Positions 17,848 through 32,150 are shown, counted from the first letter of the stretch. The stretch: 64,000 nt of DNA from Pseudomonas trivialis (GCF_001439805.1 NZ_JYLK01000002.1:1-64000); one strand, 5' to 3'. Notes: generated from the sequence alone by a model not told the origin. Translations and numbers: made by a program.

Positions 17848-18750
17848 TTACAGGTCGCCGTAGCCGAGGGAGCGCAGTGCACGCTCATCGTCAGACCAGC
17901 CGCCCTTCACCTTCACCCACAGGTTGAGCATGATCTTGGAGTCGAACAGCAGCTCCATGTCCTTGCGCGCTTCGGTACCGATGCGCTTGATGCGCTCGCC
18001 CTTGTCGCCAATGATGATTTTCTTCTGGCCGTCACGCTCGACGAGAATCAGCGCGTGGATGTGCAAGGTCTTGCCCTGCTGCTTGAACTCTTCGATTTCC
18101 ACGGTGATCTGGTACGGCAGCTCGGCGCCCATCTGGCGCATGATTTTCTCGCGCACCAGCTCAGCAGCGAGAAAGCGGCTGCTGCGGTCGGTGATCTGGT
18201 CTTCCGGAAAAAAGTGCTCGTTTTCCGGCAGGTAGCCGGCAATCACGCGCTCCAGGGCTTCGAGGTTATGACCGTGCTGGGCCGAGATCGGCATGATCTG
18301 CGCGTTCGGCAGTTGCTCCTGTAGCCAGGTCAAGTGCGGCATCAGCTCGGCTTTGTCTTCGATGCGGTCGGTCTTGTTCAGCGCCACGATCAACGGGCCG
18401 GTGACGTACTGCACGCGCTCCAGGACCATCTGGTCTTCATCGGTCCACTTGGTGCGGTCAACCACGAAGATGACCACGTCGACGTCTTTCAACGCCGCCG
18501 AGGCGGTCTTGTTCATGTAGCGGTTGAGGGCTTTCTCGCCGCCCTTGTGCATGCCCGGCGTGTCGACGTACACCGCTTGCACCGTGCCTTCGGTCTTGAT
18601 ACCGAGCATGTTGTGCCGGGTGGTCTGCGGCTTGCGCGAGGTGATCGCAAGCTTCTGGCCGAGGATGTGGTTGAGCAGCGTGGACTTGCCCACGTTGGGG
18701 CGGCCGACGATGGCAACATAGCCACAGCGTGTTGCGGTTGAATCAGTCAT
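17848..18750 (-). CDS. era: GTPase Era
   Basis: 300 aa. G1 GRPNVGKS (16-23), G3 DTPG, G4 NKTD, and the C-terminal KH domain with [14 protein letters not shown]. Era binds 16S rRNA during 30S assembly. The ATG at 18750 lies inside the rnc stop region (8-bp overlap) with GGAG seven bases upstream; an alternative ATG is at 18756. Confidence 0.97.
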   Translation of the reverse strand: MTDSTATRCGYVAIVGRPNVGKSTLLNHILGQKLAITSRKPQTTRHNMLGIKTEGTVQAVYVDTPGMHKGGEKALNRYMNKTASAALKDVDVVIFVVDRTKWTDEDQMVLERVQYVTGPLIVALNKTDRIEDKAELMPHLTWLQEQLPNAQIMPISAQHGHNLEALERVIAGYLPENEHFFPEDQITDRSSRFLAAELVREKIMRQMGAELPYQITVEIEEFKQQGKTLHIHALILVERDGQKKIIIGDKGERIKRIGTEARKDMELLFDSKIMLNLWVKVKGGWSDDERALRSLGYGDL

Positions 18751-19432
18751 GGCCATTCTCCACGCCCAGGGCAATCAGTGCTGCAGCGGCCGCTACCTGT
18801 TCGGCAATACGACGGCTCACACCCTGACCTCGGCTTTTTTCGTTCAATAAAGTGATTTCACATTCCACGAAGAACACGCGGCAATGGGGCTCACCCTGGA
18901 TATCCACCACTTCGTAGCGTGGCAGTTCGCACCCGCGCGACTGCAGGTATTCCTGCAGGCGGGTCTTGGGATCCTTGTTGGTGTCGACCAGGGTCAGGCT
19001 CTCGATCTCCGAGGCCAGCCAGGCGACCACACGCTCTTTGGCGGTCTCCATGCCTGCATCCAGGTAGATCGCGCCGATCAGGGCTTCGAGGGCATCGGCC
19101 AGGATCGACTCACGACGAAAGCCGCCGCTCTTCAATTCACCGGACCCCAGGCGCAGGTACTCGCCCAGGCCGAAGCCACGGGCCAGCACGGCCAGGGTCT
19201 CGCCTTTCACCAGCCGTGCACGCAGGCGTGACAACTGGCCTTCGCGGGCCTGGGGGAAGCGCTCGAACAACGCCTCACCGGCGGCGAAATTGAGGATGGC
19301 ATCACCGAGGAATTCCAGGCGCTCGTTATTGCGCCCTGCAAAGCTGCGGTGTGTGAGGGCAAGGACCATCAATTCCTGATCCTTGAAGGTGTAGCCGAGC
19401 TGGCGCTCGAGACGACTCAGAGAAACGGTCAC
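18743..19432 (-). CDS. rnc: Ribonuclease III
   Basis: 229 aa. RNase III signature [12 protein letters not shown] (36-47; catalytic Glu40, Asp44) and a C-terminal dsRBD ([14 protein letters not shown] onward). It processes rRNA and double-stranded RNA. Overlaps era at the 3' end, as in many bacteria. Confidence 0.97.
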   Translation of the reverse strand: MTVSLSRLERQLGYTFKDQELMVLALTHRSFAGRNNERLEFLGDAILNFAAGEALFERFPQAREGQLSRLRARLVKGETLAVLARGFGLGEYLRLGSGELKSGGFRRESILADALEALIGAIYLDAGMETAKERVVAWLASEIESLTLVDTNKDPKTRLQEYLQSRGCELPRYEVVDIQGEPHCRVFFVECEITLLNEKSRGQGVSRRIAEQVAAAAALIALGVENGHD

Positions 19433-19552
19433 GGTTTATCCATATCTAGTTGGTGGCACCGGCGGCCATCGACGATTGACGCAGTGTTCAAATTCAAATC
19501 CTGATAATTGCCGCGTGAGGCCGGACATTGTCCAGGCCCCAGAAAAGCATTC

Positions 19553-19572
19553 GGCGCTGTGTTCACAGCGCC
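19553..19572. terminator. Perfect hairpin between lepB and rnc
   Basis: GGCGCTGTG-TT-CACAGCGCC is a perfect 9-bp stem eight bases after the lepB stop. In the direction of transcription it is followed by GAATGCTTTTC, a poor U-tract. It is either a weak intrinsic terminator or an RNA processing element in front of rnc; RNase III mRNAs are often self-cleaved in such leader stems. Confidence 0.5.
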
Positions 19573-19579
19573 GCCTGTA

Positions 19580-20434
19580 TTACTTGATCAGCCCGACCCG
19601 CGAGAAGTTCGGCAGGTGGCTGAGCTTGGGTTCCGGCCAGCTCATCCAGACCGCGAAGGCCTTGCCGACGATATTCTGGTCGGGGACCATGCCCAGCAGC
19701 TCCTTGGGAATGCTCGGATCATCCCAGTAGCGGCTGTCGTTGGAGTTGTCGCGGTTGTCGCCCATCATGAAGTAGTGCCCGGCCGGCACTTTCCACTCGC
19801 CATCGGGCGTGGCGCGGTAGCGGCTCATTTCCTTGCGGATCTGGTGCTCCACCGCGCCGAGTTTTTCCTGATACAGCTCGGCGCTGCCCAGGGTATTCGG
19901 CTCGGCGCCCAGCAGCTTCTCGGCCACCGATTCACCGTTGATGAACAGGCGCTTGTCGCTGGTGTAGCGAATCACGTCGCCCGGCAGGCCGACCACACGC
20001 TTGATGTAGTTGACGTTCGGATCGCTCGGGTAGCGGAACACCATCACGTCGCCGCGCTGCGGGTCACCGACTTCGATGACTTTCTTGTCGACCACCGGCA
20101 GGCGAATGCCGTAGGAAAACTTGTTCACCAGGATGAAATCGCCCACGTCCAGGGTAGGCTTCATCGACCCCGAAGGGATCTGGAACGGCTCCACCAGGAA
20201 CGAACGCAGCACCAGCACGATGAACAGCACCGGGAAGAACGACTTGCCGTATTCAACCAGCAGCGGTTCCTTGTTCAGCTTCTCGACCACGACCGCATCG
20301 GGCTGGCTGACGCTGCCCTGATACGACGCGATGGCCGCGCGCCGACGGGGTGCGAAGAACACCAGATCGAGCAACGCCAGGAGGCCGCAGACGGCGACGG
20401 CAATGACCAGCAACAGCGGGAAATTTAGTGACAT
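19580..20434 (-). CDS. lepB: Signal peptidase I
   Basis: 284 aa. Two N-terminal membrane segments, catalytic Ser90 in PSGSMKPT and Lys145 in YIKRVVGLPGD, and box E GDNRDNSNDSR. It cleaves Sec and Tat signal peptides on the periplasmic face. Follows lepA by 5 bp. Confidence 0.97.
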   Translation of the reverse strand: MSLNFPLLLVIAVAVCGLLALLDLVFFAPRRRAAIASYQGSVSQPDAVVVEKLNKEPLLVEYGKSFFPVLFIVLVLRSFLVEPFQIPSGSMKPTLDVGDFILVNKFSYGIRLPVVDKKVIEVGDPQRGDVMVFRYPSDPNVNYIKRVVGLPGDVIRYTSDKRLFINGESVAEKLLGAEPNTLGSAELYQEKLGAVEHQIRKEMSRYRATPDGEWKVPAGHYFMMGDNRDNSNDSRYWDDPSIPKELLGMVPDQNIVGKAFAVWMSWPEPKLSHLPNFSRVGLIK

Positions 20435-20439
20435 AGGAC

Positions 20440-22239
20440 CTAACTATCCAACCTGAGCACCGCAAGGAAGGCTTCTTGTGGAATTTCCACGTTGCCCACT
20501 TGCTTCATGCGTTTTTTACCGGCCTTTTGCTTCTCAAGCAGCTTGCGCTTACGGCTTACGTCACCGCCGTAGCATTTGGCCAATACGTTCTTTCTGAGAG
20601 CCTTGACGGAGGTTCGCGCAATGATCTGCCCGCCAATGGCGGCCTGGATCGCGACGTCGAACATCTGACGCGGAATCAGTTCTTTCATTTTTTCGGTCAA
20701 CTGGCGACCTTTGTAGTGCGCGTTGTCCTTGTGCACGATCAGCGCAAGGGCATCCACTTTGTCGCCGTTGATCAGTACATCCAGTTTCACCAGATTGGCC
20801 GATTGGTAACGGTCGAAATGGTAATCCAGCGAAGCATAGCCGCGACTGGTGGATTTGAGACGGTCAAAGAAGTCCAGGACCACTTCGTTCATCGGCAAAT
20901 CGTAGGTCACTTGCACCTGGGTACCGAGGAACAGCATGTCGTGCTGCACGCCACGCTTTTCGATACACAGGGTAATCACGTTGCCCAGGTGTTCCTGGGG
21001 TACCAGGATATTGGCGCGCACGATGGGTTCGCGCATGTCTTCGATGGAAGACAGGTCTGGAAGCTTGGAGGGGTTGTCGACGTAAATCGTTTCACCGGTT
21101 TTCAGCAACAACTCGAAAATAACGGTTGGCGCGGTGGTGATCAGGTCCAGGTCGTATTCGCGCTCCAGGCGCTCCTGGATGATCTCCATGTGCAGCATGC
21201 CGAGGAACCCGCAGCGGAAGCCGAAGCCCAGGGCGTCGGAGCTTTCCGGGGTGTACTGCAACGACGAGTCGTTGAGGGTCAGCTTTTGCAGGGCCTCGCG
21301 GAAGTCTTCGAAATCGTCGGAGCTGACCGGGAACAGGCCGGCGTAGACCTGCGGCTGGATGCGCTTGAAGCCCGGCAGCATGTCGACGTCAGGCGTGGAG
21401 CTGAGGGTCAGGGTGTCACCCACCGGCGCACCGTGAATGTCCTTGATACCGGCGATGATGAAGCCTACTTCACCGGCTTTCAGATCCGTGGTCGCGGTGT
21501 GCTTGGGGTTGAACACACCGACGCTGTCCACCAGGTGGATCTTGCCGGTGGACTTGACCAGGATCTTGTCGCCCTTCTTCACACGGCCGTGGCGCACGCG
21601 TACCAGGGAAACAACGCCCAGGTAGTTGTCGAACCAGGAGTCGATGATCAACGCTTGCAGCGGATCTTCGTAGTTGCCGGTAGGGGCTGGAATGGTCTTG
21701 ACCAGGCGCTCGAGCACTTCGTCAACGCCCAGGCCGGTCTTGGCGCTGCACTCGACGGCGTCGGTGGCGTCGATGCCGATGATTTTTTCGATTTCTTCTT
21801 TCACGCGGTCCGGATCAGCCTGGGGCAGGTCGATCTTGTTCAGCACCGGCATTACTTCAAGGCCCTGCTCGATGGCGGTGTAGCAGTTGGCCACTGACTG
21901 GGCTTCCACGCCCTGGCCCGCATCCACTACCAGCAACGCGCCTTCGCAGGCCGCCAGCGAGCGGCTGACTTCGTAGGTGAAGTCAACGTGCCCCGGGGTG
22001 TCAATGAAGTTGAGCTGGTACCGGATACCGTCTTTGGCGGTGTAGTACAGGGTGACGCTGTGGGCCTTGATGGTGATCCCGCGCTCGCGTTCGAGGTCCA
22101 TGGAATCCAGGACCTGGGCTTCCATTTCACGCTCGGCAAGGCCACCGCACATCTGGATGAATCGATCGGCCAGCGTCGACTTGCCATGGTCAATGTGGGC
22201 GATGATGGAGAAATTGCGGATATGACTCAAATCACTCAC
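20440..22239 (-). CDS. lepA: Elongation factor 4 (LepA)
   Basis: 599 aa, GTG start at 22239. The GTP-binding P-loop AHIDHGKS (14-21), DTPGHVDF and NKIDLP are present, and the LepA-specific C-terminal domain ends [12 protein letters not shown]. It is a ribosome-associated GTPase acting in initiation and back-translocation. Upstream (22240-22340) there is a stand-alone promoter region, not mucD as in P. aeruginosa. Confidence 0.97.
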   Translation of the reverse strand: MSDLSHIRNFSIIAHIDHGKSTLADRFIQMCGGLAEREMEAQVLDSMDLERERGITIKAHSVTLYYTAKDGIRYQLNFIDTPGHVDFTYEVSRSLAACEGALLVVDAGQGVEAQSVANCYTAIEQGLEVMPVLNKIDLPQADPDRVKEEIEKIIGIDATDAVECSAKTGLGVDEVLERLVKTIPAPTGNYEDPLQALIIDSWFDNYLGVVSLVRVRHGRVKKGDKILVKSTGKIHLVDSVGVFNPKHTATTDLKAGEVGFIIAGIKDIHGAPVGDTLTLSSTPDVDMLPGFKRIQPQVYAGLFPVSSDDFEDFREALQKLTLNDSSLQYTPESSDALGFGFRCGFLGMLHMEIIQERLEREYDLDLITTAPTVIFELLLKTGETIYVDNPSKLPDLSSIEDMREPIVRANILVPQEHLGNVITLCIEKRGVQHDMLFLGTQVQVTYDLPMNEVVLDFFDRLKSTSRGYASLDYHFDRYQSANLVKLDVLINGDKVDALALIVHKDNAHYKGRQLTEKMKELIPRQMFDVAIQAAIGGQIIARTSVKALRKNVLAKCYGGDVSRKRKLLEKQKAGKKRMKQVGNVEIPQEAFLAVLRLDS

Positions 22240-22340
22240 GGATCAACACTCAAAAAGGCTGCAGGCAGATTGCCCGCTGAAAAATAGCCGGGAATTGTAC
22301 CTGAAGCTCGGGCCAGACGTCATCTTTGCTGTCCGGAACG

Positions 22341-22371
22341 CAAAAGGCCCCGTCAATACGGGGCCTTTCGC
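22341..22371. terminator. Rho-independent terminator after lptG
   Basis: AAAGGCCCCG and CGGGGCCTTT pair across a short loop, 15 bp beyond the lptG stop. A/T runs on both sides allow bidirectional function. It isolates lptGF from lepA. Confidence 0.85.
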
Positions 22372-22385
22372 TTGCCGGGGCATCG

Positions 22386-23457
22386 TTACCCGGCGCGGCG
22401 CAGCAGCCAGAACCCTGCCAGGGCGCAGATGGCGGTTGGCACCAGCACCGCAAACAGCGGCGAGAAACCGAACACCAGGCTCGACGGCCCGAGCAGATCC
22501 TGGGCAATGCGGAAGGTAAAGCCCACCAGCACACCGGTGAATACGCGCTGGCCGAGGGTGACCGAGCGCAACGGACCAAAGATGAACGAAATCGCCATCA
22601 GCACCAGCGCGGCGGTGACCACCGGCTGCAACACCTTGACCCAGAATGCCAGCCAGTAACGGCCGTTGTTCAGGCCCTGGTCCTTGAGGTAATGGATATA
22701 GCTCCACAACCCGGAGATCGGCAGGCTTTCCGGGATCATCACCACGGTATTGAGCAGCTCCGGCTTGAGGGCGATGTCCCATTGCTCGGTCGGCACGTTG
22801 ATCACTTCGGTACTGGCCTTGGTGCCCTGGCCGACATTGCGGAAATAGGTGGTGGTGACGTCGGTCAATTGCCACTGATTGGCGCTGTACTGCGCACGCT
22901 TGGCGAAGCTGGACGACAACATGTGGCGCTCTTTGTCGAACGTGTAGCGCGTCACCCCGATCAGCAGGCCGCCCGGTTGCACGGCGTTGATGTGGATGAA
23001 CTCTTCACCCTGGCGGTGCCACAGGCCATGCCTGGCGCTTTGCGCATCCCCCGAACCCTGGGCCAGGGCGCGATTGGCCTGAGCGGTGGTTTCGGCCGGC
23101 GGCGCGACGTATTCACCGATCAGCACGCTGCACGCCATCAGCAGCAGCATGGGTTTCATCACCGCCCAGACGATACGACCGACGGAGACCCCGGCAGCGC
23201 GCATGATGGTCAGTTCGCTGTTGCTGGCCAGGCTGCCCAGGCCGATCAGGCAACCGATCAGCGCGGCCATCGGCATCATGTCGTAGAGACGGCGCGGCGC
23301 GGTGAGGGCCACGTAGCTCAGCACGTCGGTCACCGTGTAGGTGTCGCTGACATTGCTGACCTCATCAATAAAGGCAAACAGCGACGCCAGGCCGAGGATG
23401 ATGCCCAATACCGCCAGGATGGCGACCAGTACACTTTTGCCAATGTAGCGATCGAGC

Positions 23458-23465
<8 letters not shown>
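22386..23465 (-). CDS. lptG: LPS export permease LptG
   Basis: 359 aa from GTG 23465, which has a perfect AAGGAG seven bases upstream; the longer reading inside lptF is disfavoured. YjgP/YjgQ permease: six membrane segments around a periplasmic jellyroll domain (about 100-280). With LptF and the ATPase LptB it extracts LPS from the inner membrane. It overlaps lptF by 8 bp. Confidence 0.95.
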
Positions 23466-26349
<2,884 letters not shown>

Positions 26350-26359
26350 CACTGAAGAC

Positions 26360-26390
26360 GCCGGGGCGGTGATCATTTCGCCGCTCCGGC
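26360..26390. other. Intercistronic hairpin pepA-holC
   Basis: GCCGGGGCGG (26360-26369) pairs with CCGCTCCGGC (26381-26390), one G-U pair. There is no U-tract, so it is more likely an mRNA-stability or attenuation element than a terminator. Confidence 0.4.
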
Positions 26391-26403
26391 CTCAGGAACC
26401 GCA

Positions 26404-26832
26404 ATGACCCAAGTCGACTTCTATATATTGCCCAGCGCCGACCCGCTCGCGCGCCTGGACTTTGCCTGCAAACTCACCGAAAAAGCCTGGCGCATGGGCC
26501 ACCGCATCTACCTGCATTGCAGCGATGCCGGCCAGCGCGATGAGCTGGATGCGCGCCTGTGGCGCTTCAAGGGCGAAAGCTTCGTGCCCCACGGCTCCGC
26601 CGAATCCGAACCCGACAGCCCTGTGGTGCTGGGGTTGGGCGACAGCTGCGGCGACCATCAGGACCTGCTGATCAACCTCGACCTGAAAGTACCGACCTTT
26701 GCCAGGGCATTCGCCCGCGTGGCGGAGGTGGTGGTGGAAGACCCGGCTGTTCGTCAGGCCGCCCGTGAGAGTTTTCGTTTCTATCGCGAACAGGGCTATC
26801 CTCTGCAGGATCACCGGCTACAACGACTTTGA
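26404..26832 (+). CDS. holC: DNA polymerase III chi subunit
   Basis: 142 aa. Starts MTQVDFYILPS, with CKLTEKAWRMGHRIYLHC and the D-x-L-W-x-F motif (ARLWRFKGESFVPH) of HolC. Chi links the clamp loader to SSB. Order pepA-holC-(hypothetical)-valS is conserved in Pseudomonas. Confidence 0.95.
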   Translation: MTQVDFYILPSADPLARLDFACKLTEKAWRMGHRIYLHCSDAGQRDELDARLWRFKGESFVPHGSAESEPDSPVVLGLGDSCGDHQDLLINLDLKVPTFARAFARVAEVVVEDPAVRQAARESFRFYREQGYPLQDHRLQRL

Positions 26833-26836
26833 GTAG

Positions 26837-27187
26837 ATGATGGACACGCCAAACCCGATTAAAAAAGACGACCATTTACTGGACGACCTCGAGTCGATCC
26901 GTCAACTGCTGGGTGATGATGACCTGCAGCCGCCGTTGCTGACCGAAGCGGTCATGGACGAGGCACAGATTGCCATGGCGTTCGACACGCCAACGCCGCA
27001 ACCTGCTGCCGCCACAGCGGAAAAACCGCAGGACGCCCTGTTGCTGCACCTGGACAACGAGCTGCGTGCCGCCGCGCAATTGATCATGCAGGACGTGATC
27101 GACGACTTCGCCCCGCACATCGAAACCGAGATCAAGCGCCGGCTGGATGCGCGAATGGAGCGGCTGCTCAGCCAATACCAGTCCTGA
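26837..27187 (+). CDS. Conserved hypothetical protein between holC and valS
   Basis: 116 aa, ATG four bases after the holC stop. Acidic N-terminal half (KKDDHLLDDLESIRQLLGDDDLQ), an Ala/Pro-rich linker (about 52-65), and an amphipathic C-terminal helix region (LDNELRAAAQLIMQDVIDDFAPHIETEIKRRL cut here as two helices). Corresponds in place to PA3833 of P. aeruginosa. Function not known; position suggests a possible replisome link, without direct evidence. Confidence 0.8.
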   Translation: MMDTPNPIKKDDHLLDDLESIRQLLGDDDLQPPLLTEAVMDEAQIAMAFDTPTPQPAAATAEKPQDALLLHLDNELRAAAQLIMQDVIDDFAPHIETEIKRRLDARMERLLSQYQS

Positions 27188-27204
27188 GCTTCACCCCTAT
27201 CCCG

Positions 27205-27292
27205 TGTGGGAGGGGGCTTACTCCCGATAGTGGCGGATCAGCTATCAATTGATGACTGACACACCGCTATCGGGAGCAAGCCCCCTCCCACA
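27205..27292. repeat. REPIN
   Basis: TGTGGGAGGGGGCTTACTCC at 27205 (one change in the core) and an inverted copy ending at 27292. Located between the holC operon and valS. Confidence 0.9.
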
Positions 27293-27397
27293 GTTGATTG
27301 CGTACCCCTTAAGCCTGTCTTCGTCTCGCCCTCTCCCCTATCCCCCGTTATACTTGCCGGCTTTCCTGAATAAATGCCAACTAGGGTCCCGCCGCGC

Positions 27398-30244
27398 ATG
27401 GATAAGACCTATCAGCCCCACGCTATTGAAACGTCCTGGTACAACACCTGGGAGTCCGAGAACTATTTCGCCCCACAAGGTGCGGGCGACCCCTACACCA
27501 TCATGATTCCGCCACCGAACGTCACTGGCAGCCTGCACATGGGCCATGGCTTCAACAATGCGATCATGGATGCGTTGATCCGTTTCCGCCGCATGCAGGG
27601 TCGAGACACCCTGTGGCAGCCGGGCACCGACCACGCCGGCATCGCCACGCAGATGCTGGTGGAGCGTCAACTGGAAGCCACCGGCCAAAGCCGTCATGAC
27701 CTGGGCCGCGAGAAATTCCTGGAAAAGATCTGGGAATGGAAAGACCAGTCCGGCGGCAATATCAGCCGTCAGATTCGTCGCCTGGGTTCGTCCGTCGACT
27801 GGAGCCGCGAGCGCTTCACCATGGACGACGGCCTCTCCGAATCCGTGAAAGAAGCCTTCGTGCGCCTGCATGAAGACGGCCTGATCTACCGCGGCAAGCG
27901 CCTGGTCAACTGGGACACCAAGCTGCACACGGCAATCTCCGATCTTGAAGTGGAAAACCACGACGAGAAAGGCTTCCTGTGGAACCTCAAGTACCCGCTG
28001 GCCGACGGCGCCAAAACCGCCGAAGGCAACGACTACCTGATCGTCGCCACTACCCGTCCGGAAACCATGCTCGGCGATGCCGCCGTCGCGGTTAACCCGA
28101 ATGACGAGCGCTACCAGGCCCTGATCGGCAAATTCGTCGAACTGCCGCTGATCGGCCGCCGCATTCCGATCATCGCGGACGACTACTGCGACCCCGAATT
28201 CGGCACCGGCTGCGTGAAGATCACCCCGGCCCACGATTTCAACGACTATGAAGTCGGCAAACGCCACAACCTGCCGCTGCTGAACATCTTCGATAAAAAC
28301 GCCGCCGTATTGCCGGCCTGCCAGGTGTTCAACCTGGACGGCACGCTCAACGACAGCATCGACGGCAAGATCCCGGCCGCATACGCAGGCCTGGACCGCT
28401 TTGAAGCGCGCAAGCAGATCGTCGCCGCGTTCGATGCCGCCGGTTTGCTGGTCAGCGTCGACGACCACGGCCTGAAAGTGCCGAAGGGCGACCGCTCCGG
28501 CACCGTGATCGAGCCGTGGTTGACCGACCAGTGGTACGTGTCCACCAAGCCGTTGGCCGAGCCTGCGATTGCTGCTGTCGAAGATGGCCGCATCCAGTTC
28601 GTGCCCAAGCAGTACGAAAACATGTACTTCTCGTGGATGCGCGACATTCAGGATTGGTGCATCAGCCGTCAACTGTGGTGGGGCCACCGTATTCCGGCCT
28701 GGTACGACGAGTCGGGCAAGGTCTATGTCGGACGCGACGAAGCCGAAGTGCGGGCCAAGCACAACCTCGGCCCGGACGTTGCGCTGCAGCAGGACAACGA
28801 CGTACTCGACACCTGGTTCAGCTCGGGCCTGTGGACGTTCTCGACACTCGGCTGGCCGCAGCAGACTGAATTCCTCAAGAAATTCCACTCCACCGACGTG
28901 CTGGTCACCGGTTTCGATATCATTTTCTTCTGGGTTGCCCGGATGATCATGCTCACCCTGCACCTGGTGAAAAACGAGGATGGCACGCCGCAGGTGCCGT
29001 TCAAGACCGTGTACGTGCACGGCCTGGTGCGTGATGGCCAGGGCCAGAAGATGTCCAAGTCCAAGGGCAACGTTCTGGACCCGTTGGACATCATCGACGG
29101 CATCGAACTCGAAGCACTGGTAGAAAAGCGCACCTCGGGCCTGATGCAGCCGAAACTGGCGAAGAAAATCGAGAAGCAGACCCGCGACGAGTTCGCCGAC
29201 GGCATTGCCAGCTATGGCACAGACGCCCTGCGCTTCACCTTCTGCTCGCTGGCGTCCACCGGCCGCGACATCAAGTTCGACATGGGCCGCGTCGAAGGTT
29301 ATCGCAACTTCTGCAACAAGATCTGGAACGCCGCGCGCTACGTGCTGGACAAAGGCGAAGACTGCGGCCAGAACGGCGAAGCCTATGAGCTGAGCCTGGC
29401 TGATCGCTGGATCATCTCGCAGTTGCAGCGCACCGAAGCCGAAGTGACCCGCCAGCTCGACCAGTTCCGTTTCGACCTGGCGGCACAGGCCTTGTACGAG
29501 TTCATCTGGAACCAGTATTGCGACTGGTACCTGGAGCTGTCCAAGCCGGTGCTGTGGGACGAAAACGCGCCGGTCGAACGCCAGCGCGGCACCCGTCGCA
29601 CCCTGGTGCGTGTACTGGAAGTGGCGCTGCGCCTGGCGCATCCGTTCATGCCGTTCATCACCGAAGAAATCTGGCAGCGCCTGGCGCCGCTGGCCGGTAT
29701 CGACGGCAAGACCATCATGCTGCAGCCGTGGCCGGTGGCCAATGAAGCCCGCATCGATGAAGCCGCCGAAAGCGATATCGAATGGCTCAAGACCCTGATG
29801 CTCGGCACGCGCAACATCCGCGCCGAAATGAACATCGGACCGGGCAAACCACTGGCAGTGTTCGTCAAGAACGCCAGCGCCGAAGATCAGCGTCGTCTCG
29901 ATGAGAACGATGCGCTGCTCAAGAAACTGGCGAAGCTGGAGTCGATCACCGTGTTGGCTGATGGCGCCGAAGCACCGCTGTCGGCCACCGCACTGGTGGG
30001 CGACATGGAAGTGCTGGTGCCGATGGCCGGGCTGATTGACAAGGGCGCGGAACTGGCCCGTCTCGACAAGGAAATGCTGCGCCTGCAAGGCGAAGTGCAA
30101 CGGGTGGGCGGCAAGCTGTCCAACGCGGCCTTCGTCGACAAGGCGCCGGCTGAAGTGATCGACAAGGAACGCGCCAAGCTGGCCGAGGCTGAACAGGCCC
30201 TGGGCAAGCTGGCGGAGCAGCATGCGCGGATTTCCAGCCTGTAA
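27398..30244 (+). CDS. valS: Valyl-tRNA synthetase
   Basis: 948 aa from ATG 27398. Class I motifs HMGH (47-50) and KMSKS (551-555). CP1 editing domain with [10 protein letters not shown] and C-terminal coiled-coil arm ([18 protein letters not shown]). A short upstream in-frame ATG at 27374 adds eight residues without homology-like content. Confidence 0.97.
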   Translation: MDKTYQPHAIETSWYNTWESENYFAPQGAGDPYTIMIPPPNVTGSLHMGHGFNNAIMDALIRFRRMQGRDTLWQPGTDHAGIATQMLVERQLEATGQSRHDLGREKFLEKIWEWKDQSGGNISRQIRRLGSSVDWSRERFTMDDGLSESVKEAFVRLHEDGLIYRGKRLVNWDTKLHTAISDLEVENHDEKGFLWNLKYPLADGAKTAEGNDYLIVATTRPETMLGDAAVAVNPNDERYQALIGKFVELPLIGRRIPIIADDYCDPEFGTGCVKITPAHDFNDYEVGKRHNLPLLNIFDKNAAVLPACQVFNLDGTLNDSIDGKIPAAYAGLDRFEARKQIVAAFDAAGLLVSVDDHGLKVPKGDRSGTVIEPWLTDQWYVSTKPLAEPAIAAVEDGRIQFVPKQYENMYFSWMRDIQDWCISRQLWWGHRIPAWYDESGKVYVGRDEAEVRAKHNLGPDVALQQDNDVLDTWFSSGLWTFSTLGWPQQTEFLKKFHSTDVLVTGFDIIFFWVARMIMLTLHLVKNEDGTPQVPFKTVYVHGLVRDGQGQKMSKSKGNVLDPLDIIDGIELEALVEKRTSGLMQPKLAKKIEKQTRDEFADGIASYGTDALRFTFCSLASTGRDIKFDMGRVEGYRNFCNKIWNAARYVLDKGEDCGQNGEAYELSLADRWIISQLQRTEAEVTRQLDQFRFDLAAQALYEFIWNQYCDWYLELSKPVLWDENAPVERQRGTRRTLVRVLEVALRLAHPFMPFITEEIWQRLAPLAGIDGKTIMLQPWPVANEARIDEAAESDIEWLKTLMLGTRNIRAEMNIGPGKPLAVFVKNASAEDQRRLDENDALLKKLAKLESITVLADGAEAPLSATALVGDMEVLVPMAGLIDKGAELARLDKEMLRLQGEVQRVGGKLSNAAFVDKAPAEVIDKERAKLAEAEQALGKLAEQHARISSL

Positions 30245-30261
30245 GGCTTGAGCCGTGTGAG

Positions 30262-30288
30262 AAAAGAGACCTTCGGGTCTCTTTTTTT
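30262..30288 (+). terminator. Rho-independent terminator of valS
   Basis: AAAAGAGACC-TTCG-GGTCTCTTTT followed by a T run. The UUCG tetraloop makes it very stable. Confidence 0.93.
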
Positions 30289-30301
30289 ATGTGGCAAACC
30301 T

Positions 30302-30320
30302 GAGCAAGCCCCCTCCCACA
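30302..30320. repeat. Single REP half
   Basis: GAGCAAGCCCCCTCCCACA, one arm of the REPIN family without its partner, directly after the valS terminator. Confidence 0.75.
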
Positions 30321-30387
30321 TTTAACCCAGGTAGACAGGGGGAATGTGTGACAATACCCACCACTTTGAGCCAACACCAGAATCAAC

Positions 30388-31404
30388 ATGACCGCCCCCA
30401 CTACGCCCAAACCTCCGCGCAAGAAGCCCAAAACCGCCGCCACGGCCAAGCCCGTCGCACCGCGCAAAGAGGCTACCCTGCACCCGCGCAACCGCCACAC
30501 AGGCCGTTACGACTTCCCGGCGCTGATCAAGACCACGCCGGAACTGGCGCAATTCGTGATCATCAATCCCTATGGCAAGGAAAGCATCGACTTCGCCAGC
30601 CCCGACGCGGTGCGCGTCTTCAATCGGGCATTGCTCAAGTCGTTCTATGGCATCCAGCATTGGGATATACCGGCCGACTACCTGTGCCCGCCGGTGCCGG
30701 GGCGCGCCGACTACGTGCACTTCCTCGCCGACCTGCTGGCCAGCGGCAATGACGGCAAGATCCCGCGTGGTTCGATCGTCAAGGTGCTGGATATCGGCAT
30801 GGGCGCCAACTGCGTCTACCCGCTGATTGGCTACATGGAATACCGCTGGAACTTCCTCGGCTCCGAGGTGGACCCTACCGCCGTCGCAGCGGCCAAGGCC
30901 ATCGTGCAGTCCAACGACCTGAGCAAGGTCATCCAACTGCGCCTGCAACCCAACCCGAAGCAGATCCTGCTCGGTCTGCTGGAGCCGGGCGAGCGTTTTG
31001 ACCTGACCCTGTGCAACCCGCCGTTCCACGCCTCCATGGATGAAGCCACCAAGGGCAGTGAACGCAAATGGCGTGCCCTGGGCAGGGCCGATCCGAAGCG
31101 CAAGCTGCCGGTGCTGAACTTCGGTGGCCAGTCGGCCGAGCTGTGGTGTGAAGGCGGCGAAGCGCGCTTTGTGACGCAACTGATCGCCGAGAGCGCGCAT
31201 TTTGCGCACAAGGTGCTGTGGTTCAGCACCCTGGTGTCAAAAGCCTCGAACCTGCCGGCCATCGAAACGGCCCTGAAAAAAGCCGGCGTGCTGGAGAGCC
31301 AGGTGGTGGAAATGTCACAGGGGCAAAAGCAGAGCCGGTTCGTGGCCTGGACTTTCCAGACCAAAAACGAACAGCAGCTGTGGCGCCAGCGCTGGGTGCG
31401 CTAG
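30388..31404 (+). CDS. rlmF: 23S rRNA (adenine1618-N6)-methyltransferase
   Basis: 338 aa. Basic, Pro/Lys-rich N-terminus (1-30), then [13 protein letters not shown], the SAM-binding [14 protein letters not shown] and catalytic NPPF (210-213), all features of RlmF/YbiN. It methylates A1618 of 23S rRNA. Monocistronic, with a terminator shared with the convergent HU gene. Confidence 0.94.
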   Translation: MTAPTTPKPPRKKPKTAATAKPVAPRKEATLHPRNRHTGRYDFPALIKTTPELAQFVIINPYGKESIDFASPDAVRVFNRALLKSFYGIQHWDIPADYLCPPVPGRADYVHFLADLLASGNDGKIPRGSIVKVLDIGMGANCVYPLIGYMEYRWNFLGSEVDPTAVAAAKAIVQSNDLSKVIQLRLQPNPKQILLGLLEPGERFDLTLCNPPFHASMDEATKGSERKWRALGRADPKRKLPVLNFGGQSAELWCEGGEARFVTQLIAESAHFAHKVLWFSTLVSKASNLPAIETALKKAGVLESQVVEMSQGQKQSRFVAWTFQTKNEQQLWRQRWVR

Positions 31405-31422
31405 GACTGAATCGCAGGCAAC

Positions 31423-31463
31423 AAAAAACCGTGCCCGGATCGCTCCGGAGCACGGTTTTTTTT
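31423..31463. terminator. Bidirectional terminator rlmF/HU
   Basis: AAAAAACCGTGC (31423-31434) pairs with GCACGGTTTTTT (31450-31461), with T runs in both directions. It serves the convergent rlmF and HU genes. Confidence 0.93.
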
Positions 31464-31471
31464 GCTGCGTC

Positions 31472-31753
31472 TTACTTGTTAACAGCGTCGGTCAGGCCTT
31501 TGGCCACAACCAGCTTGATAACTTTTTTGGCAGCGATTTCGATGGCAGCGCCAGTCGAAGGGTTACGGCCAGTACGGGCAGGACGCTCGGTCACTTTCAG
31601 TTTGCCAACGCCTGGCAGAGTGATTTCGCCGCCGTTTTCCAGCTGATCGGCAACAACCTGGCTCAGTTGGTCCAGCAGAGCGCGCACGGTGGTTTTCGGT
31701 GCGTCTACTGCTTCAGCCAGGTCAGCGATCAGTTGGTCTTTAGTAATAGCCAT
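31472..31753 (-). CDS. hupN: HU-family DNA-binding protein (HupN-like)
   Basis: 93 aa. HU fold with the beta-arm signature GRNPSTGAAIEI and Lys-rich C-terminus. The N-terminus MAITKDQLIADLAEAVDAPK differs from the HupA and HupB types and matches the third pseudomonad HU, HupN, as I recall it. A nucleoid architecture protein. Ribosome binding site AAGGAA. The symbol is less certain than the family. Confidence 0.88.
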   Translation of the reverse strand: MAITKDQLIADLAEAVDAPKTTVRALLDQLSQVVADQLENGGEITLPGVGKLKVTERPARTGRNPSTGAAIEIAAKKVIKLVVAKGLTDAVNK

Positions 31754-32150
31754 TGTGGTGTTCCTTCCCTATCAAATTCATATGGATTGCAGAGTGCAGT
31801 GTCAGCCATCGAGCCCTGCCATCTAGGCCTGGCACCCCTGGCTTATAACCGTCGGAGATCGGGGTTATAGATGCTCTAAACAGGGATTGGTTCGACCTGA
31901 CAGATGCTGAATGCACGCTTAACGCCGAGACTTGGCGCAAGACCGGGCAAAACTAGCACAGAGACGGGGAAATATCCGCCTCTACCTACCCATTTGGTCA
32001 GCTTTATCGCTCTAAACCGTGAAAAAAAGGCATATGGCCTGTAAGCGGGCGTGCAAAACAGCTTCCAGGCGCGCCCCGACCAATGGGTGCGGTACACTGG
32101 ACGACTTTTTGGGGAGGCCCACCGCTCCCCCTCAACCAGCCGAGAAGCCT
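31754..32150. other. Divergent intergenic region HU / yejK
   Basis: About 400 bp without a credible gene. It contains the promoters of HU (leftward) and yejK (rightward). No operator-like palindrome, REP or conserved RNA was recognised. Confidence 0.6.

Noticed and set aside
27338-30223. 961-codon minus-strand frame opposite valS
   Set aside because: Covers almost exactly valS in antisense and has no recognisable domain. ValRS signatures fix the coding strand.
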